From: Nilaparvata lugens
Lineage: Eukaryota > Arthropoda > Insecta > Hemiptera > Delphacidae
Length of the DNA stretch: 64,000 bases
Assembly (NCBI RefSeq): GCF_014356525.2
Contig: NC_052518.1
Coordinates: 97,661,932 to 97,725,931, forward strand
Direction of reading: 5' to 3'
Shown: piece after piece, positions 29,520 to 40,409 of the stretch
Layout of the letters: every line of letters begins with the position of its first letter
How positions within the stretch are numbered: the stretch's first letter is position 1
The notes under the pieces: model-generated
The model's database searches: none
Told to the model about the DNA's origin: nothing
Seen by the model: only the letters and a program-made list of their open reading frames with translations
Made by a program: the position numbers and the translations under genes

Positions 29520-30258
29520 CCATTCCCATCATTGATTGTGCAATAGGCCTAATGTTGATTAATACTTTGTATTGAATAACTAAGTGACATTCAATTAGAG
29601 TTTTCTCAATATGGGGATAGCACATTAAAAAAAGCGCCACCATTCCTTTTACAGCATAGTGTGGGAAAAATAACAATTCTCATGAAATGTAATTTTTTTC
29701 ATTCTTCCTGTGGTGGTGGAAAAAAGGAACATATTGTTGTGCAATAGGCCTAATGTTGATTAACACTTTGTAATGAATAACTATAGTAGTATGTAGAATA
29801 GATTAGCCCGATCTATTCTACAACCTATTATAGCAACATTCAATTAGAGTTTTCTCAATATGGGGAAAGCACATTAAAAAAAGCGCCACCATTCCTTTTA
29901 CAGCATAGTGTGGGGAAAATGACATCTCATACGAACAAATATGAAATGTAATTTTTTTCATTCTTCCTGTGGTGGAGGAAAAAAGGAACATATTGTTGTG
30001 CAATAGGCCTAATGTTGATTAACACTTTGTAATGAATAACTATAGTAGTATGTAGATTAGCCCGATCTATTCTACATCCTATTATAGCAACATTCAATTA
30101 GAGTTTTCTCAATATGGGGAAAGCACATTAAAAAAAGCGCCACCATTCCTTTTACAGCATAGTGTGGGGAAAATGACATCTCATACGTGGTGAACAAATA
30201 TGAAATGTAATTTTTTTCATTCTTCCTGTGGTGGAGGAAAACAAGGAACATAGTTTAA
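29520..30258. repeat. Large tandem repeat (about 200-260 bp units) near P1 right end
   Basis: TGTGCAATAGGCCTAATGTTG starts units at 29537, 29738 and 29998, and each unit contains CAATTAGAGTTTTCTCAATATG, AAAAAAGCGCCACCATTCC and ATTTTTTTCATTCTTCCTG. Unit lengths differ by inserted segments such as a GATTAGCCCGATCTATTCTAC hairpin half. No gene. Confidence 0.9.
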
Positions 30259-30271
30259 TTTGTACCAAACG

Positions 30272-30353
30272 CTAGTAGTGTAGTTTGAGAGTTTAGCGCT
30301 AGTAGTGTGGTTTGAGAGTTTAGCGCTAGTAGTGTAGTTTGAGAGTTTAAAGA
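30272..30353. repeat. Three 27-bp tandem repeats at the inner edge of the right TIR
   Basis: CGCTAGTAGTGTAGTTTGAGAGTTTAG occurs three times on the right; the left TIR has only one equivalent, so the arms have diverged in copy number. Confidence 0.85.
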
Positions 30354-30947
30354 TTTTAAATGTGGGGATATTTTTAATATGCAAATTAAGCAGGTGTTAA
30401 CTGGGGCAGCAGATGTCAGTTAACACCTGCTACAACAAAGATGGCCGCCGCCGCTGGGGAACCGTTGGGGAGATGGACACCTGCTACACTTCCTATTGGT
30501 TGGGGTGGTGGGGGCATTAGGGAAGGGGGACGCCATTTTGAACACACCCATGCTGGGTAGGGGAGATGGACACCTGCTACAATGGCCTCTTCCTATTGGT
30601 TGGGGTGGTGGGGGCACGACGCCATTTTGAACACGCCCCTTGCTTCCTATTGGCTGGGGGCGGGGCCAAAATGGCCGACTGGGGCTGGGGGGGTGGAGGG
30701 GGAATGGCTGACTAGGGCTGGGGGGGTGGAGCAAAATGGCTGACTAGGGCTGGGGGGGTGGAGGGGGAATGGCTGACTAGGGCTGGGGGGGTGGAGGGGG
30801 AATGGCTGACTAGGGCAGGGGGGGTGGAGGGGGGCGTGGCCACGCCCCTTGATTCCTATTGGCTGGGGGCGGGGCCAAAATGGCCGACTGGGGCTGGGGG
30901 GTGGAGGGGGGAGGCCACACCCCTCGATTTCTATTGGATAGGCAGCT
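30327..30947 (-). repeat. P1 right terminal inverted repeat
   Basis: Inverted copy of 5325-5891, ending CTATTGGATAGGCAGCT. It contains a 32-34 bp G-rich subrepeat (AATGGCTGACTAGGGCTG then GGGGGGTGGA) in more copies than the left arm. Long G-runs on the plus strand suggest quadruplex potential near the terminus. Confidence 0.9.
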
Positions 30948-30964
30948 CTCTCAAAACCCCACTA

Positions 30965-32200
30965 CTATAGAGCGTCCTTCAAGTTCTGGAAGGCCATCAC
31001 TTGGCTGGCTCCCCACTCAAAAGGTACCTCCTTCTTGGTCAATTCTGTCAGTGGCTGTGCCACCCTAGCAAAATCTGGTACGAATCGCTGATAGTATCCA
31101 AAGAGCCCCAACAGGCAATGCACTTCTCTGATGTTGGTTGGGCATGGAAAGTTTTTTACTGCTCGGATTTTTTCTGGGTCAGCTCTGACTCCCTTGGAAG
31201 TGACTAGGTGGCCTAAATAATTCACAGAATCCTTGGCAAATTCACATTTTTGAAGATTTGCCTTCAAGTTTGCTCTTGCAAATAGTTCCAGGACATGTGT
31301 CAACCTAACTGCATGTTGCTCTATGGTGCTACTGAACAGAAAAACATCATCCAAATACACAAAACATTCGATACCCTTGATCTCAGCCAGCAAGTTGTCC
31401 ATGAGTTGCTGGAAGGTAGCAGGGGCTCCTGTCAGACCAAACGCCATCCGTTGGTACTCAAAATGGCCTCCCACGGTGGTGAATTCCGTTTTTTCCTGAT
31501 CTTCCTGAGCAATGCACACCTGGTGATAACCACTATGAAGATCCAGGGTAGAAAAGTAGCGACTCCATCCCAGACTCTCTAAGGTCTCGTTGATCAGGGG
31601 TAAAGAGTATGCATCTGTCTTTGTTACTTCATTCAATGCTCGAAAATTGGTGCAAAAGCGATATTTGACAGTGCCATCTGTAGTTTTCTTTCTAACCAGC
31701 ACTACTGGGGCACTCCAGGGGCTGGTAGAAGGTACAATTACCCCTTTGTCAAGCATCTCTGCAAGATGTTCTTCTACCACTGGTCAAAGATGGTATGGCA
31801 CACGGTAGGGCCGTTTGGTGATCGGTCAATCTGAGGTGACAGGAATGCGATGCTCCACATTAATACTGCAGCCTTCTCTTCCAGGCTCTTCAAATACTGT
31901 AGCATATTTCCTTAGCACCTCTTCCAAGATTTTAGCGTCTTTGGAGGGTAGATGTTTCAATTTCTTCATCAATTGAAGCTCCAGTTCCTCTTTTTCTTCC
32001 TGTCCAGTGAGCGAAGTGATAAGATATCTCGGTTCTTCCCGCCTGATGTATTCGGCATTTCCAAGGAGTTGATTCCGATGGATGACTAAAGGTGCAGTTG
32101 TTAGATTAACCACACCCACAAGTGTCTGTCCTCTTATTGGTCGATTTATACTTCTAGTAGCACGTAACCCAGAGGGCAGAGGTACAGGTTCAATCAACAT
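30965..32200 (-). pseudogene. pol: Ty3/Gypsy reverse transcriptase
   Basis: Read on the minus strand: a pre-RT part (31826-32200), a stop, and the RT proper (30965-31780) in the same frame. RT motifs: LDKGVIVPSTSPWSAPVVLVRKK, FCTNFRALNEVT, FSTLDLHSGYHQV, MAFGLTGAPATFQQLM, catalytic FVYLDDVFLFS, LGHLVTSKGVRADPEKI and GLFGYYQRFVPDF. It copies the element's RNA into DNA. The frame ends just after KDAL at P1's boundary; RNase H resumes across P1 at 5324. Confidence 0.92.
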
Positions 32201-32644
32201 GATTGTCTTCTCCTTGGTTCTCCTGCTTAATTTGTACCTTCACCAACACTTCCGACTGAGCTGGTACAATGGTGTGGCAAACAGCATTCACTCCCATGCT
32301 GAGTCCCTGATGGTCATACTCTTCTTGTGTTGGTGGGGAGTTATCCTCGTCATTGTCTTCTGCTTCTAGTTTCAGTTGCTTGGGTCATCTTCGAGGTCTT
32401 CTTAGTGGCTTGTGGTCTCTTGAATCGGTTGAAGGGGACTTGGAATCCAGTGAACTGTCTGTATTCTTCTTGTCTGGCTGCTCCAAGGCATTCTGCTCCA
32501 ATTGGCCCCTCTCAACTCCGGGCATCATGTCCACTTGGACTCCAACATTACAAACAGCAATAGTCTTTCTCGAACTCGCCTGGTTTCCCCTATAGGTCTC
32601 CCCTCAAATTCGGCCCACCTCTGGGTGGTTGCTATTTGAACTCC
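32201..32644 (-). pseudogene. pol linker between protease and RT, degraded
   Basis: Same frame as protease and RT but interrupted by stops. Weakly conserved region of Gypsy pol; no motif visible. Confidence 0.4.
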
Positions 32645-32953
32645 TCAAAAGATCACAATTCCCTCTTCTGCATCGATTACCACCCCAAGTCTTTTCAAAA
32701 GGTCCCAGCCAATCAGTCCATCACCGGCCACATCTACAGCTGCTATCACAAAAGGGTGCCTAACTTGTAGTTGGCCTGCTGAGCATTCCACTTCTTGTAT
32801 GCCTTGGATCCTGAGCGAGTCTCCAGTTACTCCCCTAGCCTGCATGCCTCCTGCAGCTACCTTTATACCTGGAATCGCTTCCTTCAGAACGCAGATCTCA
32901 GCTCCTGTATCCACAAGTAATGATTTGGCCAACCCCATGATTTTCATTGTCAC
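32645..32953 (-). pseudogene. pol: retropepsin-like aspartic protease
   Basis: About 102 residues with the active-site LLVDTGAEICVL, flap-like GMQARGVTGDSL and the IGWDLLKRLG helix that replaces the classic IIGRD. It matures Gag-Pol. It ends at a stop in the same frame as the RT downstream and lies in a different frame from gag, as expected for gag-pol frameshifting. Confidence 0.85.
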
Positions 32954-33099
32954 ATGTAACCCACCCTGGATGGCATAATGCTGGGAACTCTCTTGATGTT
33001 AGCTCCCAAATCTACTGGCCGGGAAGTGAGGCAACTTCTGGCCTCTCCCCGTTTGGGGAACCATAACTCTTGCTACCACTGTTTTGATTGCTGGTGTTT

Positions 33100-34202
33100 G
33101 ATCTCAGAGCAGTTACTCGTTTTGGACAAGCATAGGACATATGTTGGGGATCTCCACATACAAAACAAAATCGGGGATATCTCTGGTTTCCTCTTGGTGA
33201 CCAATTCCCTCCAGACCTGAGTGGTCTGGAAGTCTCATTCCGGTTGCTTCAGCAATCTCTGGCAAAATGCCCTCTTCCACCACAAGTGTAGCAGGACACT
33301 GGTACTCGAGCATTGCCAACAGGGGACAATGAACCATTGGTTGATTGGATGGGAAGTGCATTCACATGGGGTTCTTCTTCACGTCTTGGGAAGGGCTGAT
33401 GTAACAGGGCGAAAACATCAGCAGGTTGGCTACTAGATGCTAGGTCCACTCTCTCGGCCACCACAATAGCAGCTTCCAGATCCTGAGGTGTGTGAATCTG
33501 CAAGGTCATCGCAGCTGCACCTTGGAGGCCTCCAATAAATGCAGCCAGAACCGCCCGCTGCATCTGCGCCCATGCCCAATCAGCTTCTCCTGGAGTAGCA
33601 GGTATGGGGATTGCCTTCAAACCTAACTCCAGGCACCGATCTGCAAATGCCCTTGGACTTTCATCCCATTGTTGTTTGAGACTGCTCTGTGCCAGCAGCC
33701 ATCTCTCCGGGTCTAGGGTTTTCTCAAACCTCTTGAGCAAGATCCTCTCATAATCAGCAAAAGTGACAGTTGCTGCAGATAATTCCAGATGAATTTCAAG
33801 GCAGGCAGCAGCTGCACCAGTAGTTTTCAGCCTGCAGATGAGCCACTGATCTTTATCCTCCCAATTACCTGTCTCGGCGACCAACTTGATATTCTGTAGA
33901 AACTCCTTGACGGTCTGTCCTCCAACTTCCCCTGAGAAGGTCTCGATAAGGGATTGCAGACCCAGGTCCTTCCTAGCAGATGTAGACATGGTGACCGGCC
34001 GAGAAGACAGTGCCATCCTAGCTTCCTCCAGCTCCCTGGCCAATCGGGTTCTCTCCTGTTCATTCCATTGTGCCTGGTCTAGAAACTCCTGGGCCTGTGC
34101 ACGTAGCTCCTCCATCCCTGGAAGAGGAATGTTGGTAACAGGATCCCCATCATTCCGAGTGAGTATTGTGCTGTTTGCTGTAGATTCTCCATTGTCAGAC
34201 AT
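33100..34202 (-). pseudogene. gag of the Gypsy element, stop between two zinc knuckles
   Basis: The ATG at 34202 opens 317 codons: coiled N-terminus, a capsid-like domain (about residues 85-240, with GLQSLIETFSGEVGGQTVKEFL), and a CCHC knuckle CYTCGGRGHFARDC. A stop follows at 33249-33251. A second knuckle (CFVCGDPQHMSYAC) lies about 27 codons further in the same frame, at about 33126-33167. The stop is therefore a mutation inside the nucleocapsid part. Gag forms the particle and binds RNA. Confidence 0.85.
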
Positions 34203-34213
34203 TCTAGCAGTCT

Positions 34214-34233
34214 GAATCCCACCGCTGCCACCA
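34214..34233 (-). other. Primer binding site, tRNA-Leu-like
   Basis: One base inside the LTR the minus strand reads TGGTGGCAGCGGTGGGATTC. That is the complement of the 3' end (with CCA) of tRNA-Leu of the AAG/UAG type as I recall it. The start TGG and position match a minus-strand primer site. Confidence 0.75.
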
Positions 34234-34234
34234 A

Positions 34235-35692
34235 TGTAACCAGTGCAGAACTCCTCAAGGCTACTCTTACAATGGGGTAAACTTAATGATTAAGACACAA
34301 TAACCAGGACACAAGCTGGGATAAAAGATAAATTTATTACCCAATATATATCGATAAGAATATCATTTGTTACCAACCCTTATGATTTCAGACAAGTTAC
34401 AACTAAAAAAGCATATATTTTAAACATAAAATCCATAAACAATTGAACTACTCTCCATTAAAGATCAAATTAAATTCCATAAAAGAATCGAACTACATTC
34501 CATGAAAGATCAAACTAAAACCCATTGAAAGATCAAACTAACTTTCATGAAAAATAAACTTAATTCCATTAAACAAAATCAAACTAAATTCTATAGAAAA
34601 TCAAATTGAGTTCCATTATTCTCAATTTACTTAATATGTGTCTCTCTGAGCACTACATAAAAGCAAAAGTTCCCAAAGATTGAGCAAAACATCAACAATC
34701 AACATGATCAAGTTTTCTGTCCTAGGCCTCCTCTTTCTCCTCTACTCAAGAATATCGAACACATAATGTAAAGAAATTTCAATAATCTGCTCATTAAGTA
34801 AGCAAAACTGGGAATAAGATAATCTCATAATAACCATAAAAGGGACAAACCTAAACAATCTAATAGTTATCAATAGCAAAACATTGCGTTACAGTGCAAT
34901 CAATAGTTACAGTAAAATCTTGATTAACAAACAATTCACCTTCTACGTAATCCAAAACACATTCAATAAAACAAGCTCATTATAGAAAGCAAAACTGGGA
35001 GTAAATAAAAATCATAATGGCAATAAAAGGGACAAACCTAAACAATCTACTAGTCATAAATAGCGCAACATTGCATTACTGAGCAATCAATAAGTTACAG
35101 AAAAAATCTCGATTAGTAAACAATTCACATTCTACATAATACCAAACACATCTAATAAATCAAAACATATTTCTTCCTTAAGTTATATATGAAACATACT
35201 AAAAAATCTTGCCATCTCTCTCGCTCTCTCTTTCTCTGTATACACTGGAATTAGAACGTAATAACTTTTGAAATAAATTTTGATAATCCTGGGTGATAGC
35301 GGGTGAAAATCTTGTCTTAGAGTTTGAATAATAAATTTTGTAATGAACTGAGCAATGGATCTAATGAATTTCCATAATTTATTAAACACTCACCCAAATG
35401 CACAATCAGAGTAAACGAAACCATAGCACCGTACACCAGCACTGCTCAACAACGTCTGACTACAACTCTCAATCCAGCAGGTAAAATCAATTTCAAAATG
35501 CTAATAATCATGTACAGTAATGCTGTAGCCTGTACTAAGACAATAGGTGTCATCCAACACCAAATTACATCGACTGCAATGGAAGAGACGGTGAGAGAGA
35601 GAGAGAGAGAGAGTGCGCACGGGAGCGAGTCACGCCACTCTGTGTTGTCAATTTATCAAGCAATATTCATCAATTGTTCTCACACTATTACA
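34235..35692 (-). repeat. 5' LTR of the Gypsy element, about 1.46 kb
   Basis: Minus-strand ends TGTAATAG...GGTTACA, i.e. TG...CA, next to the PBS. The outer ~100 bp match the 3' LTR remnant at 1482-1564. It contains about six copies of a ~28-bp unit with AAAGATCAAACTAAA (34448-34620) and a duplicated segment of about 186 bp (GCTCATTA...AAAAGGGACAAACC, from about 34789 and 34975). Confidence 0.85.
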
Positions 35693-37032
35693 AGAGCTAG
35701 TTTTTGACACTCGGTTATCTTTGTACAAGATCTCGTTGTCCAACGAGCGGCTCAGGCACTGGGCTACTGCTCAGCTAAGCCGCGCACCCTTGTCTTATTT
35801 CACTCGGCTGCCAAGGGAGGCTCGCCGAGCAGAAGAGATAGCCAGTACCATAGAGAAACAATAGCGTAAGTAGATATACCATGGTATAGGGCGTTTATGT
35901 CGCAACTTTTACTGTTATCTCAAGCCGATAGTCCACGTAGTTCTTTTCCGTGAAGCTTTATGACGCTGGTAGTCTCTCATACTGTGCCGTTCATACACTC
36001 TCACCCAGGCCCGGCCCTAGGGACTTCGCCGCCCTGGGCGAGATCGGCAACCGCCGCCCCCCCTCTCACAAGTATACCATCTAATTGTTAATCCCGGTAT
36101 AGCATTATATCTTGCCCTGAAATATCATGGTAGGGTAGTCAAACCAGTTTTTTTTACTACTACATCACAGAGTCCACAGCACAAAATCTCTACGTCACTG
36201 AGATATTTTGGCCCAACCACTACATTCACATTTCATTGTTTAACGGCTACCCACACACGCACAAGCCCTCAAACCCAACAATATGCGAGGGAGAAAAAAT
36301 TTCCCTGTATCTCATGAGGTGTTCAAAAAGGACACGGTTGAACACTATTTTCCTGTTCCTAGCACAAGGTCTGAATGAGATGTAGGGTGAATAAGGTGAA
36401 TCAATGGTTCTGCACTGTATTTTCAATATAATATTGTTAAACGCTATATTTATACAAAGCTATTTATACAACGCTATATTTATAAGGTGAATCAATGGTT
36501 CTGCACTGTATTTTCAATATATTGTTAAACGCTATATTTATACAAACGTCTGTGGGTATGTTCCACAATAAATTTTGAATAATTTGATCAATCAGGTTCA
36601 AATTTTTAACTAATATTCTTCTAACATTTATATAGCTCACTCCTTCGTCATCTTCCAGGATAATAAAATAACATTGAAAGTGCATAAGCAAAGTTATCAG
36701 TTGGAAATAATATTGCTTGCTATTTCTGCATTTCTCACACAACTTTCCTTGCCGTTATGAAAATTAATCACCTGAATATTTATTGCGCTAGTGATCACGC
36801 GCATTTCAAGTCTACTTATAAACAAATATCTGTGTCAGCTGGTGACAGTACAATAACGCTGGAGACATACGAATAGAATCAACAGTTGCAAACAGTTTGC
36901 AATTGGATAGTCACATTTTCTCGAATCTTATTCAAATTTTTTCTCGAGCTTATTTTCAATTTTAGGTGACAATGTTACTGAACTTTAATTGTAGAGATTC
37001 TCATGCTGAATCGTTTCCACTCGAATTTTTTT
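35693..37032. other. Spacer between the Gypsy element and P2
   Basis: No gene. 36005-36065 (CCCGGCCCTAGGGACTT..CGCCGCCCTGGGCGA) resembles an end fragment of hAT-type elements. 36389-36545 carries a direct duplication of about 92 bp (AAGGTGAATCAATGGTTCTGC). The rest is unassigned; the short open frame at 36464-36742 lies across this repeat and is not supported. Confidence 0.45.
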
Positions 37033-37038
37033 GTTTAA
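37033..37038. repeat. P2 left target-site duplication GTTTAA
   Basis: GTTTAA immediately before the AG terminus of P2. The identical hexamer follows the CT terminus at 51243-51248. Six bp is the Polinton standard. Confidence 0.93.
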
Positions 37039-38430
37039 AGTAGAGAAGGTTCAAGATTTCAAGGAAGCTTTTTTGCTCGAGATCCCCCTCCCCCCCTCTC
37101 CCCCCTCGTCCATCCCTCCTCCCCTTCCCCCCGCCTGTAGGGCGGGGGGTGTTCTAAAAATAGATTTCCCCTTCCCCCTGTCCAGTGGAGGTGAGGGGGG
37201 TAAGATATCTCTCTCTCTCTCCAGGTGAGGGAAAAAAAATTTCCCTTTTAGGAGGAAAAATTCCCTCTCTCTCTACTGTCAAATTGAAGTGAATCCATAT
37301 TTCTACATCTAATGCTATGCTGACAGATTGAGGTGAATGATAGATGTGGGGAAAAAATCTCTTTGAGAGGGAAAAATTCCTTTGGTGACAAATTAAAGTG
37401 AATTCATATTTCTACATCTAATGCTATACTGACAAATTGAAGTGAATCCATTTCACTCTACTACGATGACAGGTTCAAGAGATAGGGATCTCCTTCTTTT
37501 ACTCGTACCATCTCTTTCCCGCACCCTTTCCGAAAGGAAAGGAGATAAGAATCAATTGAGAAATTCTTTCTACATCTAATGCTATACTAACAAATTGAAG
37601 TGCATCCATTTCGCTCTACTACGATGACGGGCTCAATTGATCCTTATCTCTTTCCCACACCCTTCTCTAAGCCGAGTAAAGGAAGAATGTTATGCTAATG
37701 TTATACGCTGCCTTCGCTTCTCACAAGCAGCATTTCTTCTTTTACTCGTCACATCTCTTTCCCGTACCCTTCTTTATTACGAAAGCGAGTAAAGGAGACA
37801 AGAAGTAACTATCTTCCATTTTGATCGATCGTTCCTATAGTGTGAAACGTTTCTCACCAGCATTACGAAAGGAAGGAATCTAGTATGGGAAGATATCACC
37901 TCTTTAGAGTAAAGTGACACGTGCATTCGTTCGCGCGTGCCTCACATCTGCTCTGCTCCCTGTGAGGTCGTTTGATAACCCCAATAACTCCTGCATCGAA
38001 AACCGTTGCATGAAAAAATCGATTTATGTGACAAGTGTTTAGTCGTTAAAGTTACTTCACTCAACCTTCTTCAAGATTTATCGATATAGTCAAAAATGAC
38101 TAGGGTGAAAACTATAGGTGTTGAAGTTCACTCGTACAACCTTTTTAAAGATTTATTGATATGCTCAAAAATGTCAATCATGGTGGTCTAGACTGAAATT
38201 TGAAACTATAGGTGTTGTCTCACTCAACCTTTTTAAAGATTTATTGATATGCTCAAAAATGTCAATCATGGTGGTCTAGACTGTAATTTGAAACTATAGG
38301 TGCTGTCTCACTCAACCTTTAAAAGATTTATCAATATACTCAAAAATGTCTAGACTGAAACGTTCACTCTCTCACACATGTGTTTATACAATCAATCACA
38401 CTCGTCTAGACTGAAACGTTCACTCTCTCA
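37039..38430 (+). repeat. P2 left terminal inverted repeat
   Basis: Matches the reverse complement of about 49852-51242 from the AG tip through CAAGGAAGC, the pyrimidine-rich CTCCCCCCTC block and AAATCGATTTATGTGACAAG to TTTATACAATCAATCAC. It has its own insert of three ~88-bp tandem units (AAAGATTTATTGATATGCTC at about 38139, 38227 and 38316) not seen on the right, and lacks the ORF present in the right arm. Confidence 0.88.
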
Positions 38431-38446
38431 CACTCAACTCAAGATT

Positions 38447-39490
38447 TTATGTTTTCGGCGCCAATATAAAGTCTTTATATTTGACCAAATCCATTTTTTC
38501 TGTAATAATTTGTACTACCTGATGTTCGTTAAGCCCATGATCCTTTGCTTCAATCCAATTCATATGGAAAGAAACTTCGGCATATTTTGATACAATATCT
38601 AATGCGATTCTGTGTATGAATAGGCTTAGGTAGTCAATGAAGGGCGCCGAACATTGCAGTCTCATGACAGCACCCTCTTCCGAATTTTTAATTGCCTCAC
38701 CTATTTCATCACGAACGCTTTTCACAGCGTCTGCCATCTCGTTTTTCTTAATAAAATCTCCAATATCATTTTTAGTTGCATACTTTTATGCAATTTGATT
38801 AATCAGAATAGCAATAGCATCTTTTGTAATAAACTGCTCAATACCCTCCATAATATTAGCTTTTATTGCACTCGCCATTTCAGATAATCGTTTTTCAAAC
38901 TCTTCCTTTGTTAATGAAGAACTAATCAATTTCTGCAAAGTAGATTCCAAATATTGCTTATCAACTCCCGATGGGTGTGTTTCATTTACTTTAGTAAAAA
39001 TTTCTGTACTAAGTTGTTTCAATTTAGTATTGAGTATTATTATTAATATATTATTATATTATTATTAATTCTTAATTTTATCTGATACGGCTTTTAATTT
39101 TTCATCTAAATAAGCCTTATCAACTTTATCGTTGTTAATACTGAGCAACTGAGATGAAAAGCTGTCTGTTAAAGTTTTCACTTCTCCTAAAGCACTCTCT
39201 AGAGTTTGAGTTCTCTCTCCAATAGCTTTATCGATATTAGTACTGAAATTTTGTAACGTGCTTAGAATATGTTCTCTTTCAATTATGCTCACTCCAATAT
39301 TCTTTGTATTTTCCGAAACGAGTTTGGTTATTTGCGAATCTAAATAAAATTTCACAGCTTCGCTGATTCCTTGCTGATTTATTGATTCGATTATCTTCTG
39401 TGTTATCGAGTCAATATCACACGTAAGACTAGCTCCGCTAGGTGTATCAATTCGTCCGAATCGATGTAGAGTCATCGTGACACTAAACAA
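38447..39490 (-). pseudogene. Fibre-like coiled-coil protein of P2, broken by stops
   Basis: Three open pieces in a single frame (39490-39065, 39022-38786, 38737-38447) separated by stops. The first break lies in an ATT/TTA microsatellite at 39040-39068. The N-terminus has MTLHRFGRIDT, like RFGR in the P1 protein, and coil repeats such as KAYLDEKLKAVSDKI. The C-terminal piece has H.LN..QV....TEKM, matching 5889-6086 in P1. Role as a virion fibre is inferred. If so, its decay fits the loss of capsid genes. Confidence 0.7.
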
Positions 39491-40388
39491 TTAATTTTGC
39501 TTCTTTTAGCTCTTCAATTATACTCGCGATTTCCACATCATGCCCAGTGTTCCCACTAGCTTTTGAGGAATAGAGTAAATTTAATCTTTCCACTAATTCG
39601 TCAAAATTATCAAAGTATTGATAAATTCTATCATGAGAATTATTTTTTGCAAATTTCAATAAACCCCAACCCTTCTTTTTACTAATTTTTTTACTGGGAA
39701 ATAACTTTTGAATCATTTGCGATTTAATTCCCTGATTTCGTTTAACATAGCCTCTTCGATCTAAATGTATACCTGTAAGTGTTAAGATTTTTTTATACTT
39801 ATCCAGATCTCTTTGATTATAAAGATTTGAGTTTGGTCTCGCACTGAATAATAACTCAAGTAGACCGTGTGTTAATCGAAATCTTTCACTATCAATATCT
39901 ATATAACCATCAACAAATATTACTTGCTGATTACCAATATAATACACGTCATCTTTAGAATTATATGAAATTCCATAACTGATTGAATTATTCTGTTTTT
40001 CCGCATGAAACGTTTTTAGATATTGTGACAGCACATCGTCGTTTCTGCTAGAACCAAGTAAACTGTTTTCAAATTTAGTCGAGCTTAAAAAATTGTCTGC
40101 TGAACTCTCATAACTCTCTTCATCTCCCTCCTCATTATCATCAATTTCCATACTCTCCTCTTTTACCTGTTCCTTTTTTGGTTTTACATCAGAGTGTGAG
40201 AATTTGTTTTTTCCCAGTTCAATTATGGGCTCTATTAACGGGGAGAGCGTTTTCCTATTATATTCCTCCGATCGCTTTTCAAAATTGACTAAGCTTTTAT
40301 GCTTCTCTCTAATTACTTTTCTCAATTTCTTAATCTTTTCGATTAAACCAACCTCCTTTCTATTCAGCTTCCTGCTGTATGACAACAT
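39483..40388 (-). CDS. DUF8207-like conserved Polinton protein (P2)
   Basis: 301 residues, intact, overlapping the start of the coiled-coil gene by 8 bp. Shares ISYGISYNSKDDVYYIG, RPNSNLYNQRDLDKYKKIL, GIHLDRRGYVKRNQG and a C-terminal EIASIIEELKEAK with the P1 protein (7161-8219). The N-terminal part is basic, followed by a short acidic stretch instead of P1's poly-Glu. Function unknown. Confidence 0.8.
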   Translation of the reverse strand: MLSYSRKLNRKEVGLIEKIKKLRKVIREKHKSLVNFEKRSEEYNRKTLSPLIEPIIELGKNKFSHSDVKPKKEQVKEESMEIDDNEEGDEESYESSADNFLSSTKFENSLLGSSRNDDVLSQYLKTFHAEKQNNSISYGISYNSKDDVYYIGNQQVIFVDGYIDIDSERFRLTHGLLELLFSARPNSNLYNQRDLDKYKKILTLTGIHLDRRGYVKRNQGIKSQMIQKLFPSKKISKKKGWGLLKFAKNNSHDRIYQYFDNFDELVERLNLLYSSKASGNTGHDVEIASIIEELKEAKLIV

Positions 40389-40409
40389 GACTGCACAAAG
40401 AATTAATCT

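Larger units (their letters stand above)
5325..30947. mobile_element. Polinton/Maverick P1 (adintovirus-like), 25.6 kb, capsid-encoding
   Basis: Bounded by long inverted repeats ending AG(T/C)TGCCTATCC. It carries the full Polinton set: protein-primed DNA polymerase B, retroviral-type integrase, packaging ATPase, cysteine protease, minor and major capsid proteins. Genes are in two divergent blocks: minus strand from 5889 to about 15542, plus strand from 16676 to 29489. A LINE of about 5.4 kb sits inside. I could not match a 6-bp target duplication (left TAGAGT, right CTCTCA), and host-element sequence is missing at the junction, so a deletion accompanied or followed insertion. Confidence 0.92.
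1482..35692 (-). mobile_element. Ty3/Gypsy-type env-bearing LTR retrotransposon, interrupted by a Polinton
   Basis: Read on the minus strand, the order is 5' LTR (34235-35692), primer binding site, gag, protease, RT, [Polinton P1], RNase H, integrase, env, polypurine tract and a 3' LTR remnant. The integrase after RNase H and its GPY/F-like module place it in Ty3/Gypsy. The env resembles baculovirus F protein, as in insect errantivirus-like elements. The two halves fit end to end: RT motifs end at about 30965 and RNase H begins at about 5324, with no duplicated part. Several in-frame stops in pol, one in gag and one in env show that it is a decayed copy. A stretch between the end of RT and RNase H (about 55 codons by comparison with the family) is missing next to the Polinton. 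Confidence 0.9.

Noticed and set aside
5325..30947. A 6-bp target duplication for P1
   Set aside because: Tested AG...CT boundaries and nearby alternatives; flanking hexamers do not match.
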